Of a stretch of DNA of 64,000 nt, positions 55,211-64,000 are shown one piece after another. The stretch is taken from NCBI GenBank assembly GCA_010645155.1, contig CM021312.1:13473408-13537407 (forward strand), given 5' to 3'. Positions within the stretch are counted from its first letter, which is position 1; the number at the start of each line of letters is the position of its first letter. Source of the DNA: Tigriopus japonicus. Taxonomy: Eukaryota > Arthropoda > Copepoda > Harpacticoida > Harpacticidae. The position numbers and the translations under genes were made by a program. Under the pieces are notes generated by a model. It was not told where the DNA came from. It saw only the letters and a list, made by a program, of their open reading frames with translations, and ran no database searches.

Positions 55211-56449
55211 TTCACTGGTAATTCAAAAGATTGCATTGATTGTAAGAAAAAGAACATGAAATTAATCAATCATTGTTGGACACATTATAATTACATCATT
55301 GACAGTGCTTATCTGAAAGTTGCACTTCAACATGGATTAAAAGTTATGAAAGTTCATAATATTTTAAGGTATAAACAGTCGAATTGGATGCAAAGTTATA
55401 TTGATTTTAATACTATGAAAAGAAATAATGCAAAAAATAATTTTGAAAAAGATTTCTTTAAACTTATGAATAATTCTGTATATGGTGGAACTCAACTACA
55501 AGCCGAAAAATTTGTTAACTTTAAAGTAGTAACATCAAAAGAAAAATATCAAAAAATACATAGATATCCATTTAAAACTAAAAATGAATACTTTTATCAT
55601 AAGTGTGGTTTTTGTAATAAAAATTACAACATTGAAGAATGTATTCAACATTGTGAATGTCTTGCAGGATTGGAACTTGTAAAAAATAAATGCACAATCA
55701 CTAGACCTGTTTATGTAGGGGTTAAAATATTAGAATTGTCTATAGCTTTAATGGGAAGTGTTTGGTATCAACTGAAGAATAATTTTGGTGCAAGAATACA
55801 ACTTATCATGAGAGATACGGATTCTTTTATGTTTCAATTGGAAACAAATGACATTGATAAAGAATTTTTTGAAAAGTATCAAAACATTTTAGATCTCTCC
55901 AATTGTGTATTTCAAGGCACACCTTTACCTGAACATTTAGACTTAAATAGAAATAAAAAAGTATTAGGAAAAATGAAGAATGAAGTACCTCCCTATGCTT
56001 TTTCAGCAAATGATGATGATGGGAACTCAGTTATCATGAATATTGAAATTGATGAAGCTGTGGCTCTTGGGTCAAAATGTTGTTCTGTAAAACTTAATTA
56101 TCATGCATTTGATAATGTTACTCCATTTTTACAAAATCAGAGAAATGAATTTGAAAATCTAGATCTTATGAAAGCTAAAGGTGTTACAAAGGCAAGTATG
56201 AATAATGTAATCCATGGTAATTATCAACATGTATTAAAAACTGGAGAAACACACACTGTTAATGAATATACTATGAGATCAAAAAATCAAGAAACAACTA
56301 TTCAAAATTTAAAAAAAGATGCTTTGACTTCTGCAGATGACAAAAGAAATTTTCTTCCTGATAAAATAAATTCAATTCCTTATGAATATGAAGGACCTAT
56401 ACCTAAATATTTAGACATCTCTGTAAAAGCTTATATGTATATTGTTTGA
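55154..56449 (+). pseudogene. Family B DNA polymerase, C-terminal fragment
   Basis: The ORF is 431 codons with about 30% GC. It shows the palm motif B (FFKLMNNSVYGG, residues 101-112) and motif C (MRDTDSF, 219-225) of protein-primed family B polymerases of Polintons. Motif A and the whole exonuclease and N-terminal region are absent. The first residues are encoded by the terminal repeat, so the fragment is a deletion product and not a natural N-terminus. Between motifs B and C is a Cys-rich insertion (C151, C154, C163, C167, C169), possibly metal-binding. The C-terminal thumb-like region runs to a YEYEGPIPKYLDISVKAYMY end. Function is presumably lost. Confidence 0.82.
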
Positions 56450-56501
56450 ACAAATTGTTCAAAAATTTAACAAAATCATAATTTTACAGTGTGGGTTAAA
56501 C

Positions 56502-57449
56502 TTAAAGTTTAACAGTATCATCTTTCAATATCCAACTGTTATACTTGTTATCATAATCTTTCCATTTCACTCTAATATATGTTTTACCGTTTTGAACCTT
56601 CTTTCTCAATACTTTTTCAATTCTAGCATAATTTGGTATTTTTGTCTTCATAAGTTCTTCATTATAAAAACAACCTTTTAATTCTTCTCCTGACATATCT
56701 TCTACATGATATGTGATTGGATCTGTACTTAAAACTTTCTTAATTTTAAATAATTCTTCTGACCAATTAAACTTGTATCTTTTTGAAAAAATATCTTTAG
56801 TTTTAGAAATTCTCACAATATCACCTACTTTCAAAATCTTTTTTGATACTTTAGGTTTACCAACCCTATTTATTAAATCCCTTACCTCATCTTCATTTGT
56901 TTTATTTTCTTCAATTGGTGCTCTTTTAATAATCCTGTGATAGCTTGCATTGTATGAATCAATTAGATCATCTAACATGTCAAGCCAGTGATGTGGATTC
57001 AATTCAGTAAACTTTTTCCACATTCTACCCTTCAAAGTTCTGTTAAATCTTTCTACAATAGCTGCTTTCTTATCAGAGAAGGTATGGTAGTGATTTATGT
57101 TATGTTTGTTCATTAATTTTTTTAATGTGCTATTAAAGAACTCTTTACCTTCCTCAGTTTGTAAGTTTTTAGGTTGTCTGTCTTGCAACAAACTTTCAAA
57201 AGTTTCTGTAACTAACACACCTGTCTTATTTTTCACAGGCAAAGCAAAAGCAAACTTGGAAAATGTGTCAATTACAGTTAAAATATAATTAACACCTATA
57301 TTCTTACTTGCTAATTCATGCATTTCCACTAAATCTGCCTGCCAAAGGTCATCAATTCCAAAAGTTAGTGTCTTCCTTCTAGTGTATTTTTTTCTTGCTG
57401 GTTTGTGCAATTCATTAGCTAATTGTTTCTTTTCACTTCCTTCTTTCAT
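56502..57449 (-). CDS. Polinton integrase with C-terminal chromodomain (one catalytic Asp replaced)
   Basis: Intact ORF of 315 codons from the ATG at 57449. The rve core reads LWQADLVEM (first Asp at 39) and KKAAIVERFNRTLKG (Glu at 133). At the place of the second Asp (LQTDxGKEF in relatives) this copy has Glu (LQTEEGKEFF, residue 99), so the triad is D, E, E. This may disable catalysis. The fold otherwise continues (HHWLDMLDDLIDSYNASYHR). The C-terminal chromodomain (about 272-315, YARIEKVLRK ... RVKWKDYDNKYNSWI) is complete and would bind modified histone tails. It is opposite in strand to the polymerase, with convergent 3' ends 52 bp apart. Confidence 0.88.
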   Translation of the reverse strand: MKEGSEKKQLANELHKPARKKYTRRKTLTFGIDDLWQADLVEMHELASKNIGVNYILTVIDTFSKFAFALPVKNKTGVLVTETFESLLQDRQPKNLQTEEGKEFFNSTLKKLMNKHNINHYHTFSDKKAAIVERFNRTLKGRMWKKFTELNPHHWLDMLDDLIDSYNASYHRIIKRAPIEENKTNEDEVRDLINRVGKPKVSKKILKVGDIVRISKTKDIFSKRYKFNWSEELFKIKKVLSTDPITYHVEDMSGEELKGCFYNEELMKTKIPNYARIEKVLRKKVQNGKTYIRVKWKDYDNKYNSWILKDDTVKL

Positions 57450-57520
57450 TATTATTACTAACTTCTATTGTTTAAATTAAATATTTTAACTTAATTTCAT
57501 AACTATAAACAATTATAAAC

Positions 57521-58019
57521 ATGATAAAGAACAAATATTTTTTGAGTAAACCTAAACAAGGAGGTCAAATTAAAAAGTATGAATCTAAAAATCAGCAGAA
57601 GAATCCAATTGGAATTTTTTTAGCTCCACAAACTCCTAGTAGAATTCTAATGATTGGAAGTTCTGGCTGTGGAAAAACCAATCTCTTACTAAATTTAATT
57701 TATGATCTTCTACCATGGAGTAGGTTATACATTTATGCAAAAGATTTAAATGAAGAAAAATATTTACAATTAAGAGAGTCATGTCAAAAGGTTAAACAGA
57801 TTGATGATGACTTTCACTTTACTTTTGATACTACAGATATAGTAAATGTTGATGAATTGGATCCTGATGAACATAACCTCATTGTTTTGATGATTTTGTG
57901 TGTGACAAGTCAAGTTTTGATTCAATTTCTGAGCTTTTTATTAGAGGAAGAAAGAAGAATGCTACTTTAATATTTCTGACTCAAAGTTATTTCGACACTC
58001 CTAAAATCATTAGATAACA
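57521..58019 (+). pseudogene. FtsK/HerA-type packaging ATPase remnant, frameshifted
   Basis: The ORF from the ATG at 57521 has a Walker A motif (GSSGCGKT, residues 46-53) preceded by the short RILMI strand, typical of A32-like genome-packaging ATPases of Polintons and large DNA viruses. The frame stays good until about 57884-57889. There a single-base change of frame moves the Walker B region and the following conserved part to another frame, and that frame meets a stop at 58017. The gene is thus broken at least twice. It is divergent from the integrase, with a 71-bp gap. Confidence 0.78.
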
Positions 58020-58283
58020 GTGTAATTACTTTTGTTTTTGGAAATTAAATGATGATAGAGAACAAACAGAAATACATAAAAACCTATTTTAGATACTAGG
58101 GGATTTATAGATAAATTTCATGCATTCAAAACAGAAATAGAGGATCAAAATCTAGTTAGAAAAACAGGTGAATTACAAAGAAAAATCGAAGATTTTTCTC
58201 AATCCAGTTTAAATGAACAAGATCAAAAGTTTAAAGGTTTACAGACACAAGTTGAATCAATTGCTGACAATTTATTAAAGTTC

Positions 58284-58709
58284 ATGAGTAAATCTAGATC
58301 ATTTAAAAGTGAAATAGAAACTCAACTACATCATAATGTTCAAAATCTGATCAGAAGAATAGGTGAATTACAAGGAAAACATATCATACAAATAAGTTCA
58401 AAAGATCTCAAACTAAGTCCTAACAAGAAAGTTATGCTAATGAATAATGAAGTACATTATGAACTACCTATAAATTTCAAATTGCATCAAATAAGGGTAT
58501 ATTGTCCAGGCACTAATTCTTTACAAGAATATGTAAAAGGACCCTTGTCAATTAAAATTCACTTGGACTTAAGAATACTAATTAATGCAGAAGGTCCATT
58601 TCCTAAAACATTTGATAAAGGAATAGACATTGTCAAGGGACAGAAAATTTGTTTTATGCCAAACTTGTTAATAAATAGAGGACTCTATTGTGAACTAATT
58701 GGAAAATGA
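58284..58709 (+). CDS. Unknown Polinton ORF, coiled-coil N-terminus
   Basis: 141 codons from the ATG at 58284. The frame is open upstream to about 58080 without an ATG, and that stretch reads as a coiled coil (KTGELQRKIEDFSQSSLNEQ), so the 5' end may have been lost by decay. The C-terminal half is beta-like with hydrophobic alternation (KKVMLMNNEVHYELPINFK). I cannot match it to a named Polinton protein; a virion-type protein is possible. It overlaps the next ORF by ATGA. Confidence 0.45.
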   Translation: MSKSRSFKSEIETQLHHNVQNLIRRIGELQGKHIIQISSKDLKLSPNKKVMLMNNEVHYELPINFKLHQIRVYCPGTNSLQEYVKGPLSIKIHLDLRILINAEGPFPKTFDKGIDIVKGQKICFMPNLLINRGLYCELIGK

Positions 58710-58969
58710 AAACTCAACAATTAGTAAGAAAGATATTGGAAGCAAGAGCAATACAAAAAGGTGAAATTGAAAATGAAGTGATTCAACATGAAGAAATTCA
58801 ATACAAAGCTCAAAGAAAAGCTAAACCTGTAATTGAAGCAATTGAAAATACAGGAAATAAAAATATAGCAGCAATAGCTGAAATTAAAACTGATAAATAT
58901 TTACCATCTTTGGCCCTATATTTCAAACAAATCTTCGTAAACAAACTTTTCAGCGTTGCCAAAATCTGA
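58706..58969 (+). CDS. Unknown Polinton ORF, truncated at a sequence junction
   Basis: The ATG overlaps the previous stop. The 87-codon reading is rich in Lys/Glu/Ile/Gln (helical). After about residue 70 the base composition changes at a direct repeat (58917-58947), so the natural C-terminus is probably missing. Confidence 0.35.
   Translation: MKTQQLVRKILEARAIQKGEIENEVIQHEEIQYKAQRKAKPVIEAIENTGNKNIAAIAEIKTDKYLPSLALYFKQIFVNKLFSVAKI
58917..58947 (+). repeat. Direct repeat within the Polinton, copy 1
   Basis: 31 bp (TATATTTC... ACAAACT) repeated at 59160-59190 with one mismatch. Copy 1 sits where AT-rich element DNA changes to more GC-rich DNA. Confidence 0.85.
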
Positions 58970-59151
58970 CATCATCATGCCAGTTTTAAAGGTCAAACAT
59001 ACTTGTAAATAAGTATCCCGAAATAGATGTCTCGTGTTGCAAAAGTAATTCCCGAGTAGGGTCCACGAACACGCTAGGGAGGGGAGGGTGTCATGTGCAA
59101 GCACCAAGAGCAAGGGAAGAGAGACGAATAAGCAGGGAAGAGGTTGTGGCT

Positions 59152-59454
59152 ATGAGCCGTATATTTCTAACAAATCTTCGTAAACAAACTCCTCTTCTCT
59201 CGCTTGGCGTCACTTCCGAAAAGATGTCCAATCTGGAGGACGACATTAAAAATTCGCTCGAGAAAGAAGAACAAGAAGTTGCGCTAGTCAGGGTCAAACA
59301 CGCCGAGAACAGGAGAAGGATCCGGTTGAGGGCGGCGGAAGAGCTCCGGGAGAGCGCAAAGAGAAAGAGGAAGGCAGCCGACGAGGAGGACAAGAAGGCC
59401 GAGGAGATCGAGGCCGAGCTGGTGGACTCCGCTCCTATCCCCCCCGCCGCCTGA
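59152..59454 (+). CDS. GC-rich ORF encoding a charged helical protein, inside the Polinton
   Basis: The ATG at 59152 (AGCCGT next) opens 100 codons. Residues about 25-85 are a long charged helix rich in Glu/Lys/Arg/Ala (DDIKNSLEKEEQEVALVRVK, then EELRESAKRKRKAADEEDKK), probably a coiled coil, followed by an acidic/Pro end. GC content is far above the neighbouring Polinton genes, suggesting separate origin, either cargo or an independently evolving element gene. There is no recognised domain. It ends 370 bp before the right terminal repeat. Confidence 0.45.
   Translation: MSRIFLTNLRKQTPLLSLGVTSEKMSNLEDDIKNSLEKEEQEVALVRVKHAENRRRIRLRAAEELRESAKRKRKAADEEDKKAEEIEAELVDSAPIPPAA
59160..59190 (+). repeat. 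Direct repeat within the Polinton, copy 2
   Basis: Second copy of the 31-bp repeat, located inside the start of the GC-rich ORF. Confidence 0.85.
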
Positions 59455-59824
59455 AGAGGACAGGAGGGGGAGCCCAGTGGCTCAGCATCACTGGCCTCCC
59501 TCGAGGATTTAGTCTCAAAATTCTAAAGGTTCTAAATGTAATGAAACTGATCGGTCATAGCACACTTTTCACACGAAATAGAGGATAAAAAATATACCCT
59601 GTATATTTTGTATATAATATTTACTCTATATACCTATTAAAAGTGAGGTGATGGGCCAAAATGTAAGAGATTTACTGTGTGTAAAATGTGTTTTGGGGGG
59701 AAATAAATGGATTTGAGGTGATATAAACTTAGTGTTTTACTTATTGAAAAAAATGGGGAAATGGGGGGATTTTGGAGTGTGGAGTGAAAAAGGTTGATAA
59801 AATGGATTTTGGTGGGATGAAATG

Positions 59825-59893
59825 CGGCGAGATATAGGTGTCGGTCACAAAATGCAGAAAAAATGATATTGGAACTCTCATATCCTATCTACT
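59825..59893 (-). repeat. Right terminal inverted repeat of the Polinton
   Basis: Inverted partner of 55142-55210. The outermost bases CTATCTACT are followed at once by the CCTGAC duplication. Confidence 0.88.
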
Positions 59894-59899
59894 CCTGAC

Positions 59900-62800
59900 T
59901 ATTCTCCGTTTCTATGTTTCATGGTTGAAATCAAATGCTTCAACCACAACCCATGTTGCTTAGCTTGTGGGTGACATTTTCATTTGAAACACTTGATGGA
60001 AACAACGTTGCAGGTCTGAACTTCGACCTCGTGGCAATCCCATTGAACGAGTCTTTTATGGCTCTATGACACACTAAATCTAGCCTACACTAAACATGAA
60101 ATGTGTTATGACGTGAATCCTGGAGCTAGAAAAAAACACATTCCATTTTGTATCCCTTTTGCCTCTAGCCCTCATGCCACATTGCTTTGTGATCATCCTC
60201 GTTCTACATACAAATAGATGAAACTATTTCATGCACCCTCATTATTTTTACACCTGATTCGGATTGCCAGTTTAGTCTTAAGTCTTGACACCTTTGGGCC
60301 TCCTGTCACCATTATATATAGGATATTCATTTGAAACGCACCTAAAGTGAGTAAGGGGACTCCGCTCTTTCTTGCCCATTTTGTTCCTTCATGTCCAAAA
60401 AGTTAATTTCAATAATTACAGGTCTCCATCGGATCTGGCCGTGGATGTAGTACGAGTAGAGGTGATTGCCGCTCCGACTTTAGCTTCACAAAGACGAATA
60501 TCATTTGAAATCCCGAGCTAACAACGGCATTCATACCACGTCTTCAACAGCCAAGCCATCAATTTCTCATACATCATTCGTATTAGGCCAATTAAGTTTA
60601 CCCAAAAATGTGCATAATGTTTGATTATGGGCGGTTAGGGTGGTTTGCCCTCACAAAGTAGAGTCTTTTTCGTACAATTATCCCCTGCGGAAGAGTTCAA
60701 GAAGCCCACAATGTGATGACGAGTACGACCATAATGGGCGTTTGTGTATCTCGCATCTTTCCATCTATCTATCTCTCTACTTATGAGCTGAATTAAATAG
60801 TGCGTGGCTAAGGGGAGGAGTCCCTTGTTGCTCATTGGAGGGTGTACGTACTCACTCGTTGGTTAGATGATCTCCCTCTTCCTTCACTATGTGATGAGAG
60901 CTAATTATTTCTCAATTTGGCAACTTGCTCGTCGGGTTATTAATTTTTCTGATCTCAAATCGACCGAAACACAAGCTGAGACGGACCAACCCAACCCATG
61001 ATCTAAACCACGTTGGAAGGCCACACGAAATGCTAGAACACAGCCAAGGTTTCTTACCACTTTTCCAAACTTCTTGACCAAGCTGTTGGTAGAATGGTTT
61101 AAGGGCGGGGCAGAGCGGCCTCCTCCTCCCAATCCTAATCCTCCTCCATCCGGTTCTTTCATCTTATAGCCTTTCAACATTTCACGATGAGCGAAATTTC
61201 TTCCGGGCGATTTGTCGCTACGATGTCATTCACATGTACGAACGAACACTAGCTTGATTTTATAACAATGGACCATCAAACCACACACATCTGCACGATA
61301 GACGATTCGCATCAACACTGACTCCTCTGAAATCGTCGAAGACTTGCCTGGCCGGCCTTTTTGAGTTTAAGGTCCGAGGGAGAGTGAAGGCAGGTTAGCT
61401 TGAATTCAACTGGCAACAACAGCAGAAGCGAACCCTCGTAAAACTTGTTGATCGGAATTGAGGGAAACCGGGATTCGCCGCGACATTCGCCGCTTCGTCC
61501 CTTTCTTGTACAATTTTCGTTCGTGGGTAGTTAGTTCGTCAGCTTTTTTCCCTTTTATATGTTGGTTTGTCGGATTTGGGAGTAGGGCTGGTAACTATTA
61601 AAATGCACTCGAGAATGAACTTGTTGCGGTTGAATGTTCGAAGAAGAATTGACCATCGTCATAGATCACCTCCATTCCTCACATTCCGAGGATTCGAGTG
61701 CAGAGAATCTGGATGCACATGTTTCGATCCTCGATCAAGTTAGATTCTTGGAGCAACCTACCAATCTACCTTGGAGGCCTCCCAACTATACTCGGTATTT
61801 GCCTTTCAATTTGAGCGTTGTCAAACCGTTTTGTTGAGATCGTCGAAATTTCAATGTGTGGGGGCAAGATGACCGAAAATATTTTCCTTCTTCCTAAACT
61901 AAATTTGGGCTGATTCTTGTAAATGCTTGAATTTAAACAAAAAACTTTGGTAAGTCACAAGGGACATGTGACGAGTAAACATAACTGGATAATTGATCGA
62001 TCTAACTGAAACTTTGTACCACATTCCTTGAGTATGTAGATGAAAAGATATTTTCACTAACGTTGGCGACTCGCTGTTGCCAAGATTTGGTTTGATCCTG
62101 TTAAAAAGGAAGTTAAGAAAAAAGGTAACACGTGCAGATCCAAATGTCGTGTACCAAAACTTTGGTATAATTGAGGCTCATCGATTGACAAAGAGTGACA
62201 ATGAGACAATTCACGGAATCAGAGGAGCTTAGGCAAACCTCGAGGGCATTAACGGTGATGCCCAAGGAAAAGTTGAGCCAGCGAGCGAGAATAAAAGATT
62301 AGTGAAAAGGGCCAGACTGAAACAACCTTCTCCATTTCGAACTCAAAGTATCAAATGAAAACCAGATCAGTAGATTTAGGGTATTATTGAATAACAAAGC
62401 GCAACAATGACGGATCAATTTTGAAAGGACAATGCTGTGGGGAATTGCTTAAAATTGACCAACTCGCAATGAACTGTTTCATAAGTAGCCCTTCATACTA
62501 AATTTGACTGATTAGACAACAGCAACCACTATGCATAAAAAGGGCGTAATGGACGAGTCAGTTGTTCCTCACGTGACTTGAATGCTAAAACGAAAAGACA
62601 CACTAGTGTTAAACAAAGCATCTCAGGCAACCAAACAAATCCGCTTATGAAGTGCTTATCGCTCAGCTTAGTGAAATGGAATGTTTAAATTCAGTAGACG
62701 AGGTTGTTCAACGGTTGTCTTGAAAGCACGTTCATGTCCTACTTATTCAAGCACTTAGAAGTAAGAACGTCCTTTTTTTATTGTATCAGACTCGAATGTG

Positions 62801-64000
62801 GTTCAAGCTGTTGTTTGTGCGGTGAAGGAATGTTCGTCTGTTATGGCTAGCTTTATCTAAAGATGCTTAACAACGACATGTTTAATAATCAAAATTAAGC
62901 CTAATGGGTTATTCCAAGAAGCACTGGGTTTCTGGAGCGGTAGGCTACTAATGAGAATTATGATTTCCAGTAGGATTAATTCAATTGCGTTCTTCTGTAA
63001 ACGAGACCCTGCTTGCATTCACGAGACTACGAATTTCAATTTTCAGCTCAATCGAATGTCGGAGTGTAAAGTTATGCCTTCTCAAACTTATATACTGAAG
63101 AGAGAATAGATGGAATTAGTTCACCCATTTGTGGTAAAACAATTACCACAAAAGGACTACTTCATTCATTCTCAGTAGGATTTGCACTGAGCTTTGAGAG
63201 CGCTTAACTTTTGACTCCGACGTTCGATTGAGCTAAAAATTGTAATACGTATTCTAGTCATCATTAGCAAGGTCTCATTTGTATCAGAGTTTAATTCATT
63301 TGTTCCTTCTGGAAATCAAAATTATTGTCGTTAGCCTCCCAGTCCAGAGAAATTTAGTGGTTCTTGGTTATTCTTAACGAAACCGAAAGCAGATATACAA
63401 TACACCACAAAGAATGAATTTAGGATTCTTTTGCGCTTTTGGTCTCGGTATCAGTTAAGAACCTTTTCGGTCCATCGCTTAAGTTAGGAGCTAACAAAGA
63501 CCCCATTTTATCTAGCATTAGCAAGGGAACCAAATGATAAATTTTAAGGGTTTCTTTCAAAGCTTTGGCTTTTGGGTTGAGATTGGTTCGTAGAAAAGCA
63601 ATATGTTGGTCTATTTGGAAATCCCTCTTTCTCAAAGATGAAAACGAAAGAATCATTTAAAGCTTAGTCCCACAACAGGTCTCCAACCACAACTGTCTAG
63701 AAGTGTGCTCAGCGTTTTACTCAGTTTTTAAGTTGAGCATTGAAGACAGATGGCATTTATCTTAAAAACTATTGAGACGTTTCAAAAAGAGTTAAGGCTA
63801 TTTAATGGGCTTGGCACACAGGTAAATAGAAAAAAAATCTAATAAAGGTTCTTTTTATTGTATTGCACTGATGATGTATGATGATGCTAATGCTGATTTC
63901 TATGAATACCAAAGCATGAATGTTCATTGAAAGCGAGTCAAAGGGTGTTGGAAGATTTCAATTTCAATGAACTTTAACTTCCATTTCGGGAAAAAGCTCC
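59900..64000. other. Region right of the Polinton; no supported gene
   Basis: 4.1 kb of AT-rich DNA with short ORFs. Apart from the candidate at 61634, I see nothing that supports an exon, RNA gene or element. Confidence 0.45.
61634..61837 (+). CDS. Candidate small ORF or first exon
   Basis: The ATG at 61634 opens 67 codons with gene-like codon use (MFEEELTIVIDHLHSSHSED..., NLPWRPPNYTR). A possible donor lies at about 61797 (CG|GTATTT), so it could be a 5' exon of a gene beyond the window. No homology is recognised. Confidence 0.25.
   Translation: MFEEELTIVIDHLHSSHSEDSSAENLDAHVSILDQVRFLEQPTNLPWRPPNYTRYLPFNLSVVKPFC

Larger units (their letters stand above)
55142..59893. mobile_element. Decayed Maverick/Polinton element, 4.75 kb, with TIRs and 6-bp target duplication
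   Basis: The ends are inverted copies: AGTAGATAGTATATGAGAG at 55142 and, read inward from 59893, AGTAGATAGGATATGAGAG. The match continues with very few differences for about 69 bp each side (55142-55210 and 59825-59893). A perfect 6-bp duplication CCTGAC flanks it (55136-55141 and 59894-59899). Inside are a family B DNA polymerase fragment, a retroviral-type integrase with a chromodomain, a packaging-type ATPase and unknown ORFs in AT-rich DNA. TIRs starting with AG, 6-bp duplications and this gene trio are the known hallmarks of Mavericks/Polintons (also called adintovirus-like). Full-length members are 15-20 kb and carry capsid genes; this copy is deleted and broken. Confidence 0.9.

Noticed and set aside
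58916..59113. Minus-strand ORFs over the Polinton right part
   Set aside because: They are shadows of the plus-strand frames and of the direct repeat, with no recognisable content.

Overview
The window is nuclear DNA of an animal, most likely an arthropod. Genes are split by many short introns (about 60-120 bp) with GT...AG borders, AATAAA signals lie close to stop codons, and the gene set is metazoan: TELO2, a Maf bZIP factor, p31comet, ELP6, POMP, SNAP29, NHE8, MARCH2/3-like, AP2 sigma, an RNF212/Zip3-like RING protein and SUCO. The compact introns and the mix of dense gene blocks with long empty stretches would suit a crustacean such as a copepod, but that is inference.

Layout. 1-21990 is gene dense. 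It holds the TELO2 3' part (+); a three-exon GT31 glycosyltransferase (-) whose second intron contains a complete intronless Maf gene on the same strand; a pannexin/LRRC8-like channel with fibronectin-like repeats in place of leucine-rich repeats (+); p31comet followed 82 bp later by ELP6 (+,+); POMP (-); SNAP29 (+); SLC9A8/NHE8 (-, seven coding exons); a MARCH2/3-like RING-CH ligase (+); and AP2S1 (-). 22-36.5 kb is looser. Two small exons at 23512-23813 encode a signal-anchor-like N-terminus that is in phase with the SUCO exons 8.7 kb downstream. Between them lie two non-autonomous hAT copies with 8-bp target duplications, an RNF212-like gene, another TIR element and an orphan tail-anchored ORF. 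A coiled-coil gene (-) follows at 36818-38269.

From 38.3 to 55.1 kb I see no convincing gene, only simple repeats and short ORFs. At 55142-59893 lies an AT-rich, decayed Maverick/Polinton element. It has about 69-bp terminal inverted repeats starting AGTAGATAG, a perfect 6-bp target duplication (CCTGAC), the C-terminal half of a family B DNA polymerase, an integrase with a chromodomain, a frameshifted FtsK/HerA-type ATPase, two unknown ORFs and a GC-rich ORF of different composition. 59.9-64 kb again has no convincing gene.

Functional themes. SNAP29, NHE8, MARCH2/3-like and AP2 sigma, which sit side by side, all act in endosomal and vesicle traffic. TELO2, p31comet and the RNF212-like protein belong to genome maintenance, spindle checkpoint and meiosis. 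Several gene ends are packed so closely that polyadenylation signals fall within the last codons or inside the opposite gene's 3' UTR. I identified protein families by reading motifs and by memory of family members; no database search was run.
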